This document shows, piece after piece, positions 55,872 through 64,000 of a DNA stretch of 64,000 bases; position 1 is the stretch's first letter; each line of letters starts with the position of its first letter. Below the pieces are notes generated by a model. It was not told the origin of the DNA and searched no databases. It saw only the letters and a list, made by a program, of their open reading frames with translations. This stretch comes from Pseudovibrio exalbescens (lineage in GTDB: Bacteria > Pseudomonadota > Alphaproteobacteria > Rhizobiales > Stappiaceae): the NCBI RefSeq assembly GCF_028737195.1, contig NZ_JAQZAJ010000003.1:434001-498000 (forward strand). Reading direction: 5' to 3'. The translations under genes were made by a program, and so were the position numbers.

Positions 55872-55894
55872 GGGCAGGGAAACCTGCCCTTTTT
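55872..55894 (+). terminator. Terminator between the aldolase and ABC-transporter units
   Basis: Stem GGGCAGG/CCTGCCC with a GAAA loop and five Ts. A weaker inverted repeat GTCATAT/ATATGAC lies just before it (55847-55864). The terminator separates the mutarotase-aldolase unit from the transporter unit. Confidence 0.92.
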
Positions 55895-55979
55895 GCATTC
55901 TGATGCGCCTATCGCGCGGTTTGCCGAGTGGCTCATGCGTTGCGCTATTATGTAATTTCCCTCATCAATTCGAGATATA

Positions 55980-55995
55980 TTTTACACTTGTCATT
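55980..55995. promoter_or_regulatory. Shared 16-bp motif, putative SorC operator (site 2)
   Basis: TTTTACACTTGTCATT; its complement AATGACAAGTGTAAAA matches site 1 in 15 of 16 positions. It lies 47 bp before the ABC ATPase start, in the promoter region. A further half-like ACTTGTC follows at 56023-56029 (within ATGTAACTTGTCC). Confidence 0.6.
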
Positions 55996-56042
55996 TGTAT
56001 AAAACATATGTAACTTGTCCCTACTGCTTTTGGGAGGAGGCG

Positions 56043-57596
56043 ATGGGGATACAATCCGACAGCATAGAAATCTCCGGTATCAAGAAGAGCTTTGGTACCA
56101 ACACCGTGCTGCACGACATCAGTCTGACCGTGAGTGGTGGCGAGGTTCTCGCTCTCATGGGGGCCAATGGTGCAGGCAAGTCGACGCTGGTTAAAATCCT
56201 TTCAGGTGTTTACCAGGCCGATGGGGGTTCCATCAGCGTCAATGGCCAGACCAGCATCATCGACACACCACAGCAAGCACGAGAAAGCGGCATCGTAACC
56301 GTTCACCAGATCATCAATGACGGTGTTGTTCAGGATCTTACGATTGCCGAAAACCTTATTCTTGATCAGCTTTGCGATGGTCGGTTCCCGGCCTTCGTGA
56401 ACAAGGGAAAGCTCCATGAACGCGCTGCGGAAGTGGCCAAGACAATTGGTCTTGATCTGCCGCTGGACACCAAGGTTGCGGAGCTGAGCCAAGCGGACAA
56501 GCAGCTCGTGGCCATTGCCCGCGCGCTGAGTGTCAAGCCGCGGCTGCTCATTCTTGATGAGCCAACCTCCAGTCTTTCCGAACGAGAAGCTCTGCGCCTG
56601 TTTGATGCGGTGGAGCAAATGCGCGATCAAGGCGTGGCGATCATCTACATCTCACACAGAATGTCGGACATTCGCCGTTTGGCCGACCGCATTGCTGCGT
56701 TGAGAGAAGGGCGCATTGTGGGGCTGTTCGAGAAGCCTCTGGATTACGATGGCGCGGTTCACTCCATGCTGGGGCACGCCGTTGGTGAAGTCATGCACGA
56801 CTACCAAAGCGGGGAGGCCTCGCGTGTTGTGTTCCGTCAGGTTCAGCTGGCTGAAGGGTCCAAGCCGTTTGATCTCGACCTGAAAACGGGTCAGATCGTG
56901 GCGCTGACCGGTCTTTTGTCTTCCGGTTGTGCCAGCGTGGTTGAAAGCCTGTTTGGGATGCACGAGTTCGCCAGCGGAACGGTGATGCTGGATGGTGCTG
57001 AGTGGCGGGCAGCGTCCCCCAATCAAGCCATCAAGGACGGCGTTTACATGGTTCAGGAAGATCGCGGCAATAACGCCATCATTCCGGACTTCTCGATTGA
57101 GAACAACACAAGCCTGCCTTTTCTTAAGAGCTTCTCCTGGCTGAGTTTCATCAACCGGGATCGGGAGAAGGCGCGGGTGAAAGAGGTGATTGACCTGACC
57201 AAGGTCAAATACACCGACCCCACCGCAGAGATGTCGACGCTATCCGGTGGCAACCAGCAGAAGGTCATGGTGGCCCGGTGGATGCTCGAGGAGTGCCGGG
57301 TGTTGCTGCTCAATGAGCCATTCCAGGGCGTAGACATTTCCTCGCGTCGACAGATCGGGAAGTTGCTGCGCGAAACCGCCAAGGACCGGGTGACCATCGC
57401 GGTTTGTACAGACGTTGAGGAAGCACTTGAAATCGCTGACCGGATCATCGTTTTCAACCACAACAATCTGGTTGGCGATCACCGTATCGATCAGATCGAT
57501 ATGCCCACCTTGATCAAGCAGATCGCAGCGGCACCAGATGCGGACTTTACTGCGCTCAGCTCTTCAAAAACTCAAGAAACTGACATTCACGCCTGA
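56043..57596 (+). CDS. Sugar ABC transporter, double ATP-binding subunit (RbsA/MglA type)
   Basis: 517 residues from the ATG at 56043 (GGGAGGAGG upstream). The first nucleotide-binding half has GANGAGKST and LLILDEPTSS; its signature is atypical, LSQADKQ. The second half has a degenerate Walker A (GLLSSGCAS), but a proper LSGGNQQK and LLLNEPFQGVD; this asymmetry is normal for ribose/galactose-type importers. It powers the import of the cluster's sugar with the permease and binding protein that follow. Confidence 0.94.
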   Translation: MGIQSDSIEISGIKKSFGTNTVLHDISLTVSGGEVLALMGANGAGKSTLVKILSGVYQADGGSISVNGQTSIIDTPQQARESGIVTVHQIINDGVVQDLTIAENLILDQLCDGRFPAFVNKGKLHERAAEVAKTIGLDLPLDTKVAELSQADKQLVAIARALSVKPRLLILDEPTSSLSEREALRLFDAVEQMRDQGVAIIYISHRMSDIRRLADRIAALREGRIVGLFEKPLDYDGAVHSMLGHAVGEVMHDYQSGEASRVVFRQVQLAEGSKPFDLDLKTGQIVALTGLLSSGCASVVESLFGMHEFASGTVMLDGAEWRAASPNQAIKDGVYMVQEDRGNNAIIPDFSIENNTSLPFLKSFSWLSFINRDREKARVKEVIDLTKVKYTDPTAEMSTLSGGNQQKVMVARWMLEECRVLLLNEPFQGVDISSRRQIGKLLRETAKDRVTIAVCTDVEEALEIADRIIVFNHNNLVGDHRIDQIDMPTLIKQIAAAPDADFTALSSSKTQETDIHA

Positions 57597-57609
57597 TCGG
57601 GAGGATCAG

Positions 57610-58593
57610 ATGACTAACTTTCGGGATCACGCCATCAAGTATGGCCTCCTCGTCCTTTTGGCGACGATGATTGTGTTCTTCTCGATCGCTCAGCCAGCGT
57701 TCCTGAGCATGATCAACGTGTTCATCATTTTGCAGTCCGTGTCGATCGTGGCCATTTTGGCTCTTGGGGTGACGGCGACGCTGGCGGTAAACGGGTTTGA
57801 CCTTTCCATTGGCTCTACGGCGGCCTTTTCCATGATGATGGCGTCCTATGTGATGATCGTCTTTGATGGGGGCACCACGGCGGCCATTCTCACCGCGCTG
57901 GGTGTGGGCGTGCTTGTGGGGCTCGTGAACGGCTTCATGACGGTGCAAATGCGCGTTCCGGATCTTCTGGCAACGCTGGGCATGATGTTCCTTCTGCTTG
58001 GCTTGCAGCTCATTCCAACGCAGGGCCGTTCCATTGCAGCCGGCATGAGCCTTTCGGGCGGGGAAACCGCACCGGGCAAGTTCACCGAAGCCTTCCTGTT
58101 CCTTGGCCGCGCTCGCTTGTTTGACATTATTCCGGTGCCTGTTGTGATCATGCTGGTGCTGGCGGTCATTACCTATCTGTTCCTCGAGCGCACCCGCCAT
58201 GGCCGGGTCATGTACGCCATCGGTTCCAACGAGCGTGCAGCGCATCTGGCAGGGGCTCGGGTCAAATTCTACCGGTACGTGGCCTATGTCATGTCTGGTG
58301 TCTACGCTTCCATCGGCGGCATTCTGCTTGCGGCTCGCATTGGTCGCGGCGACGTGAGTTCTGGCAACTCACTGCTGATGGATGGTGTTGCTGCAGCGCT
58401 TATTGGCTTTGCAGTTCTCGGGGCCGCACGCCCCAATGCGCAAGGTTCTGCCATCGGTGCGCTTCTGGTCGGTGTTCTTCTGAACGGTCTGACCATGATG
58501 AACACGCCTTACTACACGCAGGATTTCATCAAGGGTCTGGTGCTTGTTGCTGCCCTGATGTTCACCTTCGGCCTTTCCAAAAAGCGCGGGTAA
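57610..58593 (+). CDS. Sugar ABC transporter permease (RbsC type)
   Basis: 327 residues from the ATG at 57610 (GGGAGGATC upstream), with eight to ten hydrophobic segments. The conserved cytoplasmic loop is ERTRHGRVMYAIGSNERAAHLAGARVKFYRYVAYVMSG, and NGFDLSIGSTAAFSMM, GLVNGFMTVQMRVPDLLATLGMMF are typical of the RbsC family. A single permease gene is present, so the channel is a homodimer. It follows the ATPase gene by 13 bp. Confidence 0.94.
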   Translation: MTNFRDHAIKYGLLVLLATMIVFFSIAQPAFLSMINVFIILQSVSIVAILALGVTATLAVNGFDLSIGSTAAFSMMMASYVMIVFDGGTTAAILTALGVGVLVGLVNGFMTVQMRVPDLLATLGMMFLLLGLQLIPTQGRSIAAGMSLSGGETAPGKFTEAFLFLGRARLFDIIPVPVVIMLVLAVITYLFLERTRHGRVMYAIGSNERAAHLAGARVKFYRYVAYVMSGVYASIGGILLAARIGRGDVSSGNSLLMDGVAAALIGFAVLGAARPNAQGSAIGALLVGVLLNGLTMMNTPYYTQDFIKGLVLVAALMFTFGLSKKRG

Positions 58594-58616
58594 TTTCGTC
58601 ATAACTGGGAGAAATA

Positions 58617-59654
58617 ATGATGAAATCTACATTAAAAAAACTTGGCCTTGCAGTTGCCTCCATCGCTTTGATGGCAACGACGGGAGCACAAGCAGAGGAA
58701 GTGAAGTCCCCATTTGAAGGTAAGGGCATGAAGATTGCGCATGTTCGTTACCTGTCGCAGGGTGATTTCCCGGAGCTTTATCTGTCAGGTGTTCGGGCGC
58801 AGGCCGAAGCCCTTGGTCTTGAGCTGGATGTTTATGATGCCCGTCAGGATGCCGCCATCCAGCGCAGCCAGCTGGAACAGGCCATCATGAAGGGGTATGA
58901 CGGCATCATCCTCCAGCATGGGTTTACCGACTCCTTGAAGGATCTGGCGGATATGGCCGTTCAGAACGGCATCAAGGTGGTGGCGTTCGATGTGAATGCG
59001 GACAACCCAGAAATTCCTCAGATCAATCAGGACGATCACCTGATCGCGCGCATGTCCCTGGAGCAGGCCATCAAAGACAACGGCAACGCCTGGAAGGCAG
59101 CCTACGTCTACGTGCCGGGCATTCCGCCACTTGATCGCCGTGATGAGGTGTTCACCGAGCTGAAGGAAAAGTTCCCAGGCATTGAAGAGGTGGCGCGTTT
59201 TGGCACCCTGAACAACCCGATCCCGAACCAGATTGCCGACCAGGCCGCTGCTGTTTTCCGCGCGAACCCAGACATCACGGTTGCATTTTCGCCGTATGAT
59301 GAGTTTGCCAAGGGCATCAAGATTGCCGTGGATGAAGCGGGTCTTTCCAGCAGCGTGAAGATCTATTCTGCTGACATTTCCAACTCGGACATTCAGGCCA
59401 TGCGTGAGCCGGGCAGTGCGTGGGTTGCAACCACTGCGACCAACCCAGCCATCATGGGGCAAGTGAGCGTTCGCGCGCTGGCGTACCTGATGAACGGTGA
59501 AAACCCGGGCAGCCAGGTGACCGTGCCACCTGTCCTGATCACTCAGGAAATGCTGAACGCGCTGGACATCAAAAACATGAATGATCTGGTCGCCAAAGTC
59601 GCCAGCTTCTCCACGTCCGATACGCTGACACCCGATTGGATGCCGCTCCCATAG
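58617..59654 (+). CDS. Periplasmic sugar-binding protein of the ABC transporter
   Basis: 345 residues with a signal peptide (LKKLGLAVASIALMATTGAQA). The body is a cluster B, ribose-type binding protein: KIAHVRYLSQGDFPELYLSGVRAQAEALGLELDVYDARQDAAIQRSQLEQAIMKGYDGIILQHG. It delivers the substrate to the transporter. ATG codons at 58617 and 58620 are both possible. A perfect hairpin follows the stop (59677-59701). Confidence 0.94.
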   Translation: MMKSTLKKLGLAVASIALMATTGAQAEEVKSPFEGKGMKIAHVRYLSQGDFPELYLSGVRAQAEALGLELDVYDARQDAAIQRSQLEQAIMKGYDGIILQHGFTDSLKDLADMAVQNGIKVVAFDVNADNPEIPQINQDDHLIARMSLEQAIKDNGNAWKAAYVYVPGIPPLDRRDEVFTELKEKFPGIEEVARFGTLNNPIPNQIADQAAAVFRANPDITVAFSPYDEFAKGIKIAVDEAGLSSSVKIYSADISNSDIQAMREPGSAWVATTATNPAIMGQVSVRALAYLMNGENPGSQVTVPPVLITQEMLNALDIKNMNDLVAKVASFSTSDTLTPDWMPLP

Positions 59655-59676
59655 GACGCAGGCGATGCTGCGCACG

Positions 59677-59701
59677 GGTGGAGGCGGTTTCTGCCTCCAC
59701 C
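59677..59701 (+). other. Intercistronic hairpin after the binding-protein gene
   Basis: A perfect 9-bp stem GGTGGAGGC/GCCTCCACC with loop GGTTTCT, no T-run. Such hairpins after binding-protein genes often protect the upstream message and lower expression of the downstream genes, which suits a binding protein needed in excess over kinase and isomerase. The functional role is inferred. Confidence 0.6.
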
Positions 59702-59738
59702 TCCTACCGATCACGCGACTGCTAGACATAGGTGCAAA

Positions 59739-61004
59739 ATGAGCGTTGAAGCGCCACTAGGCTACAAGATCCAAACTGTTGAGACCCTTCCGCATTATCT
59801 GATTTCCAAGTTGCCGCCGGCCCTCAATTTGGGCGGGGCACCAGAAACCTGGGAGGTGAAGGAAGTTGGCGATGGCAACCTCAATCTGGTTTTCATCGTG
59901 TCCGGTTCCATGAAAACAATCGTGGTCAAGCAGGCTGTGCCATATGTGCGCGCCGCTGGCGAAAGCTGGCCACTGCCGCTGACCCGCGCGTTTTTTGAGT
60001 TCAATGGCCTCGTTGAGGAGCGCCGCTATGCGGGCGACACGGTGCCAGAGGCGTACTTCTATGATGAACAGATGGCGCTGTTCGCCATGGAATACATCAC
60101 GCCACACGTGATCCTGCGCAAGGAGCTGATCGCTGGCAAGAAGTTCCCGAAACTCGCCAAGCATATCGGTGAGTTCCTGGCTCAGACGCTGTTTAACACC
60201 TCTGATCTGGGCCTTGAATCGGCGCAGAAGAAAGAGCTCGTGCAGCGCTTTTGCGTGAACACCGACCTTTGCCGGATTACAGAAGATCTGATCTTTACCG
60301 AGCCGTTCTTTGATGCACCACGCAACAACTGGACAAGTCCTCAGTTGGATGATGCGATCAAGGCCCTTTGGTCTGATCAAGAGGTCATTCAGGTGGCCAT
60401 GAAGTACAAGCTCAAGTTCATGAGTGAGGCGCAAGCGCTGCTTCATGGTGACCTGCATTCCGGCTCCATCATGGTGACGGAAGACGAGACCAAGGTCATT
60501 GACCCTGAGTTCGGTTTCTATGGTCCAATGGCCTTTGATATTGGCAACTACATTGGCAACCTGTTCTTTGCCTTTTATGCGCAGCCGGGCCACCGCGCGA
60601 GCGCTGGCGAGGTGGAAGACTACCAGAGCTGGTTGCTTGAGCAGATTGTCGAGACTTGGGGCGTGTTTGAGCAAACGTTCCGCACGCTGTGGACCAACAA
60701 GCAGAAGGGTGAAGCTTACCCGCGCAGCATCTATCAGGATGGCATCAATGGAGATGCATTCCTGAAAGCGGCGCAGGATGACTTTTTCCGTACGCTCTTT
60801 ATCGATACGCTGGTGAATGCGGGTCTGGAAATGCACCGCCGCATCATTGGTTTCGCCGGGGTTGCCGACTTCAAGGAGATTGAAGACGCTGACCTGCGTG
60901 CTTCACTTGAAACACGGGCGCTGAAACTGGCGCGCCAGCTTATGGTTGCTCCTGAGAGTTTCTCAGGGTTTGCAGATGTTAATGCCTACGCAAAGCAGTG
61001 CTGA
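59739..61004 (+). CDS. mtnK: S-methyl-5-thioribose kinase
   Basis: 421 residues, close to the usual ~400-420. It has the aminoglycoside-phosphotransferase-like kinase fold: EVGDGNLNLVFIV and IVVKQAVPYVR (nucleotide loop and Lys), the catalytic loop LLHGDLHSGSIM (His236, Asp238) and the metal site DPEFGFYGPMAFDIGN (Asp255). It phosphorylates 5-methylthioribose at C1 using ATP; homologues also accept 5-deoxyribose. In this cluster the sugar is apparently imported instead of being produced from methylthioadenosine, because no nucleosidase gene is nearby. Confidence 0.94.
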   Translation: MSVEAPLGYKIQTVETLPHYLISKLPPALNLGGAPETWEVKEVGDGNLNLVFIVSGSMKTIVVKQAVPYVRAAGESWPLPLTRAFFEFNGLVEERRYAGDTVPEAYFYDEQMALFAMEYITPHVILRKELIAGKKFPKLAKHIGEFLAQTLFNTSDLGLESAQKKELVQRFCVNTDLCRITEDLIFTEPFFDAPRNNWTSPQLDDAIKALWSDQEVIQVAMKYKLKFMSEAQALLHGDLHSGSIMVTEDETKVIDPEFGFYGPMAFDIGNYIGNLFFAFYAQPGHRASAGEVEDYQSWLLEQIVETWGVFEQTFRTLWTNKQKGEAYPRSIYQDGINGDAFLKAAQDDFFRTLFIDTLVNAGLEMHRRIIGFAGVADFKEIEDADLRASLETRALKLARQLMVAPESFSGFADVNAYAKQC

Positions 61005-61016
61005 GGGAGAAACGAG

Positions 61017-62123
61017 ATGAAAATTGGCGATAAACACTACCGCTCGGTCTGGGTTGCAGAAGATGGGCGCACGGTTCAAATCCTGGATCAGACCAAGCTT
61101 CCATTCGAGCTGGAAATCATTGACCTGCACACGGTGACGGATGCAGCAACCTCGATCCGTGACATGTGGGTGCGCGGTGCGCCGCTGATTGGTGCGGTGG
61201 CTGCCTACGGCGTGGCGCTGGCCATGAAGAAGGACACCAGCGATGAAAACCTGCAGGCTGCCTATGACGAGCTGATCGTTACCCGTCCGACAGCGATCAA
61301 CCTGAAGTGGGCGCTGGATCGCATTTGTCCGGCCTTGAAGGAAGTGAACCCGGCTGAACGGTTGACTGCGGCCTACGCCCTTGCTGGCGAAATTGCTGAT
61401 GAAGACGTCCAGATCAACAACCAGATCGGCGAAAACGGGTTGAAGATCATTCGCGAAATTGCAGCGAAGAAGAAGCCGGGTGAGACGATAAACATCCTGA
61501 CCCACTGTAATGCGGGCTGGCTGGCAACTGTTGACTGGGGCACGGCGCTCTCTCCGATCTACAAGGCCCATGATGAAGGCATCAAGGTGCATGTTTGGGT
61601 GGATGAGACCCGCCCGCGTAACCAGGGTGGCCTGACCTCGTTTGAGCTGGGCAGCCACGGCGTGTCCCACACATTGATTGCGGATAATGCCGGTGGGCAC
61701 TTGATGCAGCACGGCGAAGTGGACCTTTGCATTGTGGGCACGGACCGTACCACGGCGCGCGGCGATGTGTGCAACAAGATCGGCACCTACCTGAAGGCAT
61801 TGGCTGCCAAGGCGAACGGCGTTCCGTTCTATGTGGCGCTGCCATCGCCAACCATCGACTGGACGGTTTGGGATGGGGTGAAGGAAATCCCCATCGAGCA
61901 GCGCGATGGCACGGAACAGTCCCACGTTTACGGCATTGGGCCGGATGGGACCCGCACATGGGTGGACACGGCGCCTAATGGAACAACTTGCGGCAACTAC
62001 GCTTTTGACGTGACGCCTGCGGAGTATGTGACCGGACTGATTACCGAGCGCGGCGTGTGTGAAGCTTCTCCTGAAGGGCTGAAGGCGCTGTTTCAGGAAA
62101 AAGACACGGTCGCCGCTGGCTAA
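61017..62123 (+). CDS. mtnA: S-methyl-5-thioribose-1-phosphate isomerase
   Basis: 368 residues. [33 protein letters not shown], the catalytic Cys in [16 protein letters not shown] (Cys164), [13 protein letters not shown] and the catalytic Asp in [20 protein letters not shown] (Asp243) give the complete MtnA signature. It converts 5-methylthioribose-1-phosphate (or the 5-deoxy analogue) to the ribulose form, the substrate of the class II aldolase at 55007. It follows mtnK by 12 bp. A terminal extension of the methionine salvage pathway (mtnB, mtnC, mtnD) is not present in the window. Confidence 0.95.
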   Translation: MKIGDKHYRSVWVAEDGRTVQILDQTKLPFELEIIDLHTVTDAATSIRDMWVRGAPLIGAVAAYGVALAMKKDTSDENLQAAYDELIVTRPTAINLKWALDRICPALKEVNPAERLTAAYALAGEIADEDVQINNQIGENGLKIIREIAAKKKPGETINILTHCNAGWLATVDWGTALSPIYKAHDEGIKVHVWVDETRPRNQGGLTSFELGSHGVSHTLIADNAGGHLMQHGEVDLCIVGTDRTTARGDVCNKIGTYLKALAAKANGVPFYVALPSPTIDWTVWDGVKEIPIEQRDGTEQSHVYGIGPDGTRTWVDTAPNGTTCGNYAFDVTPAEYVTGLITERGVCEASPEGLKALFQEKDTVAAG

Positions 62124-62140
62124 ACACTAGGAACGAAACG

Positions 62141-63061
62141 ATGAAAAACCAGGAATCCGAAGTCGTTGCACTCGGAATAAGGCGGCGTGTGTTTGAACAC
62201 ACGATCCGGAACAACGGCGGTTATCTCTCGCAGGCGTGTTCGGCAGCTGACACTTTGGCTGTGCTTTACGAAGACGTTTTGAACCTTGGCCCGAGCATTG
62301 CTCCGGCCATTCCCGCCCCGTTTGGCGGTGTGCCTTCTCCAGACAACCCGAACTCCTTTACCGGGGCGGGGTATCACGGGGAATTTGCACCGCACTATGA
62401 CCGCTTCATCATCAGCCCGGCGCATTACGCGCTGGTGTTTTACGCCGCACTCATTGAAGTGGGCCGGATGGCACCTGAAGGGCTGAAGATGTTCAACAAG
62501 GATGGCTCCTCTGTTGAGATGATCGGCGCTGAGCACTCTCCGGGGATGGAAGTGACCAACGGTTCGCTCGCTCAGGGCCTGTCCATGGCATCCGGCATTG
62601 CGTTTGCCCGCAAGCGCCGCGGCGATGAGGGCCGGGTGTTCGTCTACATGTCTGATGGCGAGTTTGAAGAAGGCCAGACCTGGGAATGCTTTGCCAACAT
62701 GGCGCACCACAAGATCAACAACGTGACCTGTGTGGTGGACTTCAACGCCCAGCAGTGTGACGGTGCCATGAGCGCTGTAACCGAGATCGGTGATCTTGTG
62801 GCCAAGCTGAAGGCGTTTGGCGCGGATGCCGTGATGGTGGACGGGCACGACCATGAAGCTCTGCGTGAGGCCATGAACCGGCGCAGCGAAGACGGCCCGG
62901 TGGTTGTGATTGCCAAGACCTCTCCTTACGAGGGGATGGACTACCTGCAAAAGCGGTTCCCGCGGCTCCACTACGTGCGCTTTACCTCCGAGGACGAAAA
63001 GATCGAGCTCCGCGATGCCATTGCCGAGCAGCTTGGCGTCAATGTTGCCGAGATCGAATAG
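62141..63061 (+). CDS. Transketolase, N-terminal (TPP-binding) subunit
   Basis: 306 residues, the size of the split transketolase A subunit. The thiamine-diphosphate motif is YMSDGEFEEGQTWECFANMAHHKINNVTCVVDFN (GDG-like SDGE plus the terminal N), and GLSMASGIAFARKRRG, EHSPGMEVTNGSLAQG are typical transketolase blocks. With the next gene it should form a heteromeric enzyme that moves two-carbon ketol units. Split transketolases occur in sugar catabolism operons; its link to methylthioribose genes is not one I know to be described. Confidence 0.93.
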   Translation: MKNQESEVVALGIRRRVFEHTIRNNGGYLSQACSAADTLAVLYEDVLNLGPSIAPAIPAPFGGVPSPDNPNSFTGAGYHGEFAPHYDRFIISPAHYALVFYAALIEVGRMAPEGLKMFNKDGSSVEMIGAEHSPGMEVTNGSLAQGLSMASGIAFARKRRGDEGRVFVYMSDGEFEEGQTWECFANMAHHKINNVTCVVDFNAQQCDGAMSAVTEIGDLVAKLKAFGADAVMVDGHDHEALREAMNRRSEDGPVVVIAKTSPYEGMDYLQKRFPRLHYVRFTSEDEKIELRDAIAEQLGVNVAEIE

Positions 63062-63073
63062 GGACCGATAGAG

Positions 63074-64000
63074 ATGGAAATTGCAATCAAGCCCTATGTG
63101 AAGTCCTTTATCGACTTTGCCAGCCAGCGCCCTGAAGTGCTGTGCCTTTCTGCTGACCTGACCAGCTCGTGCGAGGTGGACAAGTTCCGCGACCAATACC
63201 CGGATCAGTTCGTTTCCTGCGGCATGGCCGAGCAGAACATGCTGTCCTTTGCGGGCGGCCTTGCCATGGAAGGTTACCGGCCATTCCTGCACACGTTCGC
63301 CGTGTTCCTGTATCGCCGGCCGCTGGACCAGCTGATCAACTCGGTTGCCTATTCCAACCGCAAGGTGCGGTTGATGGGCTTCCTGCCGGGCATCACCACG
63401 CCGGGGGGCATTACCCACCAGGCGATTGAAGATGTGGCGATCCTGCGGGCGATCCCCAACATGACCATTCTGGAAACCGGTGATGCCACGGAAGTGGAAA
63501 CCGTGCTGCCGGTGGCCGATGCGGTGGACGGCCCGGTTTATGTGCGCGTGTTGCGCGGGCAGGTGCCGCGCCTGTTCTCAACCCCGTTTGAGTTCAACAA
63601 GCTGCGCTGCCTTTCTGAAGGCAAGGACCTGCTCGTTGTGACCTCCGGCATCTGCACCGAGGAAGCCCTGCGCGCGACCGCTGTGCTCAAGGAAAAAGGC
63701 GTTGGCATTCGCCATCTGCATGCAAGCACCTTGAAGCCGTTCAACAAGGAAGCGCTGCTGGAGCACATAAGCGAAGTGGATGGCGGGGTGATCACCCTTG
63801 AAAACCACAGCATCGTCGGCGGCCTTGGCAGCATTGTTTCCGAGATCATGGCGGAAGAGGGCGTTGGCAAGAAGCTGATCCGTCTGGGCCTGAAAGACAC
63901 CTTTGCCCATGGGGCCTCCAAGGGGTACCTGATGGAAAAGTATGGTCTTGATGCCAAGGCGCTGGTGGCGGCGGTTGAAACCCTGAGCGGGCAGAAGACC
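63074..64000 (+). CDS. Transketolase, C-terminal subunit (cut by right edge)
   Basis: At least 309 residues from the ATG at 63074, open at the window end. VLCLSADLTSSCEVDKF, SCGMAEQNMLSFAGGLAMEGYRPFLHTFAVFLYRRPLDQLINSVAYSNRKVRLMG (the pyrimidine-binding half, with its catalytic Glu in AEQN) and the C-terminal LENHSIVGGLGSIVSEIM match the B subunit of split transketolases. It starts 12 bp after the A subunit gene. The stop lies beyond position 64000, so the length and any genes that follow in the operon are unknown. Confidence 0.93.
   Translation, partial: MEIAIKPYVKSFIDFASQRPEVLCLSADLTSSCEVDKFRDQYPDQFVSCGMAEQNMLSFAGGLAMEGYRPFLHTFAVFLYRRPLDQLINSVAYSNRKVRLMGFLPGITTPGGITHQAIEDVAILRAIPNMTILETGDATEVETVLPVADAVDGPVYVRVLRGQVPRLFSTPFEFNKLRCLSEGKDLLVVTSGICTEEALRATAVLKEKGVGIRHLHASTLKPFNKEALLEHISEVDGGVITLENHSIVGGLGSIVSEIMAEEGVGKKLIRLGLKDTFAHGASKGYLMEKYGLDAKALVAAVETLSGQKT

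Noticed and set aside
62120-63418. 432-codon minus-strand frame opposite the transketolase genes
   Set aside because: It lies antisense to two genes with clear thiamine-enzyme motifs; high GC third positions often leave such open frames. No family features.
1-64000. CRISPR arrays, rRNA genes, prophage or insertion sequences
   Set aside because: I saw no regularly spaced repeats, no rRNA-like sequence, no phage structural genes and no transposase.

Overview
The window is chromosomal DNA of an alphaproteobacterium, most like the marine Stappiaceae (Pseudovibrio/Roseibium type). That placement is inferred from the mix of alphaproteobacterial families (DUF3126 after cysE, DUF2336, BTLCP, PAS_5, zf-CHCC, a short IscU-like scaffold) with marine traits (Na+-dependent NSS transporter, DUF3360 permease, haloalkane dehalogenase). 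I see no rRNA, CRISPR array, prophage or insertion sequence. Two tRNA genes are present: Leu(UAA) and Tyr(GUA).

Layout. 1-12 kb: the 5' end of map, tRNA-Leu, the glycyl-radical pair yjjI-yjjW, a Ca2+-type P-ATPase, a DUF3360 permease, an 850-bp non-coding gap, two tandem trkH paralogues and sfsA. 12-24.4 kb: a secreted beta-trefoil-like protein behind a structured leader, gpt and a CinA-type protein, an FAD monooxygenase with a zinc-finger gene, two overlapping hydrolases, cysE-DUF3126, gamma-carbonic anhydrase, BTLCP, PilZ, PAS, rhomboid and CBS genes. 24.4-45 kb: mainly housekeeping genes (patatin, hisI, folE, IscU-like, yidD, tRNA-Tyr, ASCH, GT4, thrS, acyltransferase, nitroreductase and flavin reductase, lytic transglycosylase, DUF2336, Hpt, nadK, anmK, MFS), plus a 37-codon membrane peptide and a possible small RNA at 41.8-42.0 kb.

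45-54.4 kb: an HxlR-headed operon (Fe-type alcohol dehydrogenase, thioesterase, haloalkane dehalogenase, nitronate monooxygenase); a broken NSS transporter that looks like a deletion fusion of two tandem paralogues; and an NsrR-like regulator divergent from a globin-coupled chemoreceptor, with a perfect FNR-type box between them.

54.4-64 kb: the most interesting region. A SorC-type regulator faces a FucU-like mutarotase and a RhaD-like class II aldolase. After a terminator comes a second unit: a ribose-type ABC transporter (ATPase, permease, binding protein), methylthioribose kinase (mtnK), methylthioribose-1-phosphate isomerase (mtnA) and a two-gene split transketolase that runs off the right edge. 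Both units carry the same 16-bp motif upstream. I infer a complete uptake and degradation system for an exogenous 5-substituted ribose (5-methylthioribose or 5-deoxyribose): 1-phosphorylation, isomerisation, then cleavage to DHAP and a small aldehyde, with a transketolase added.
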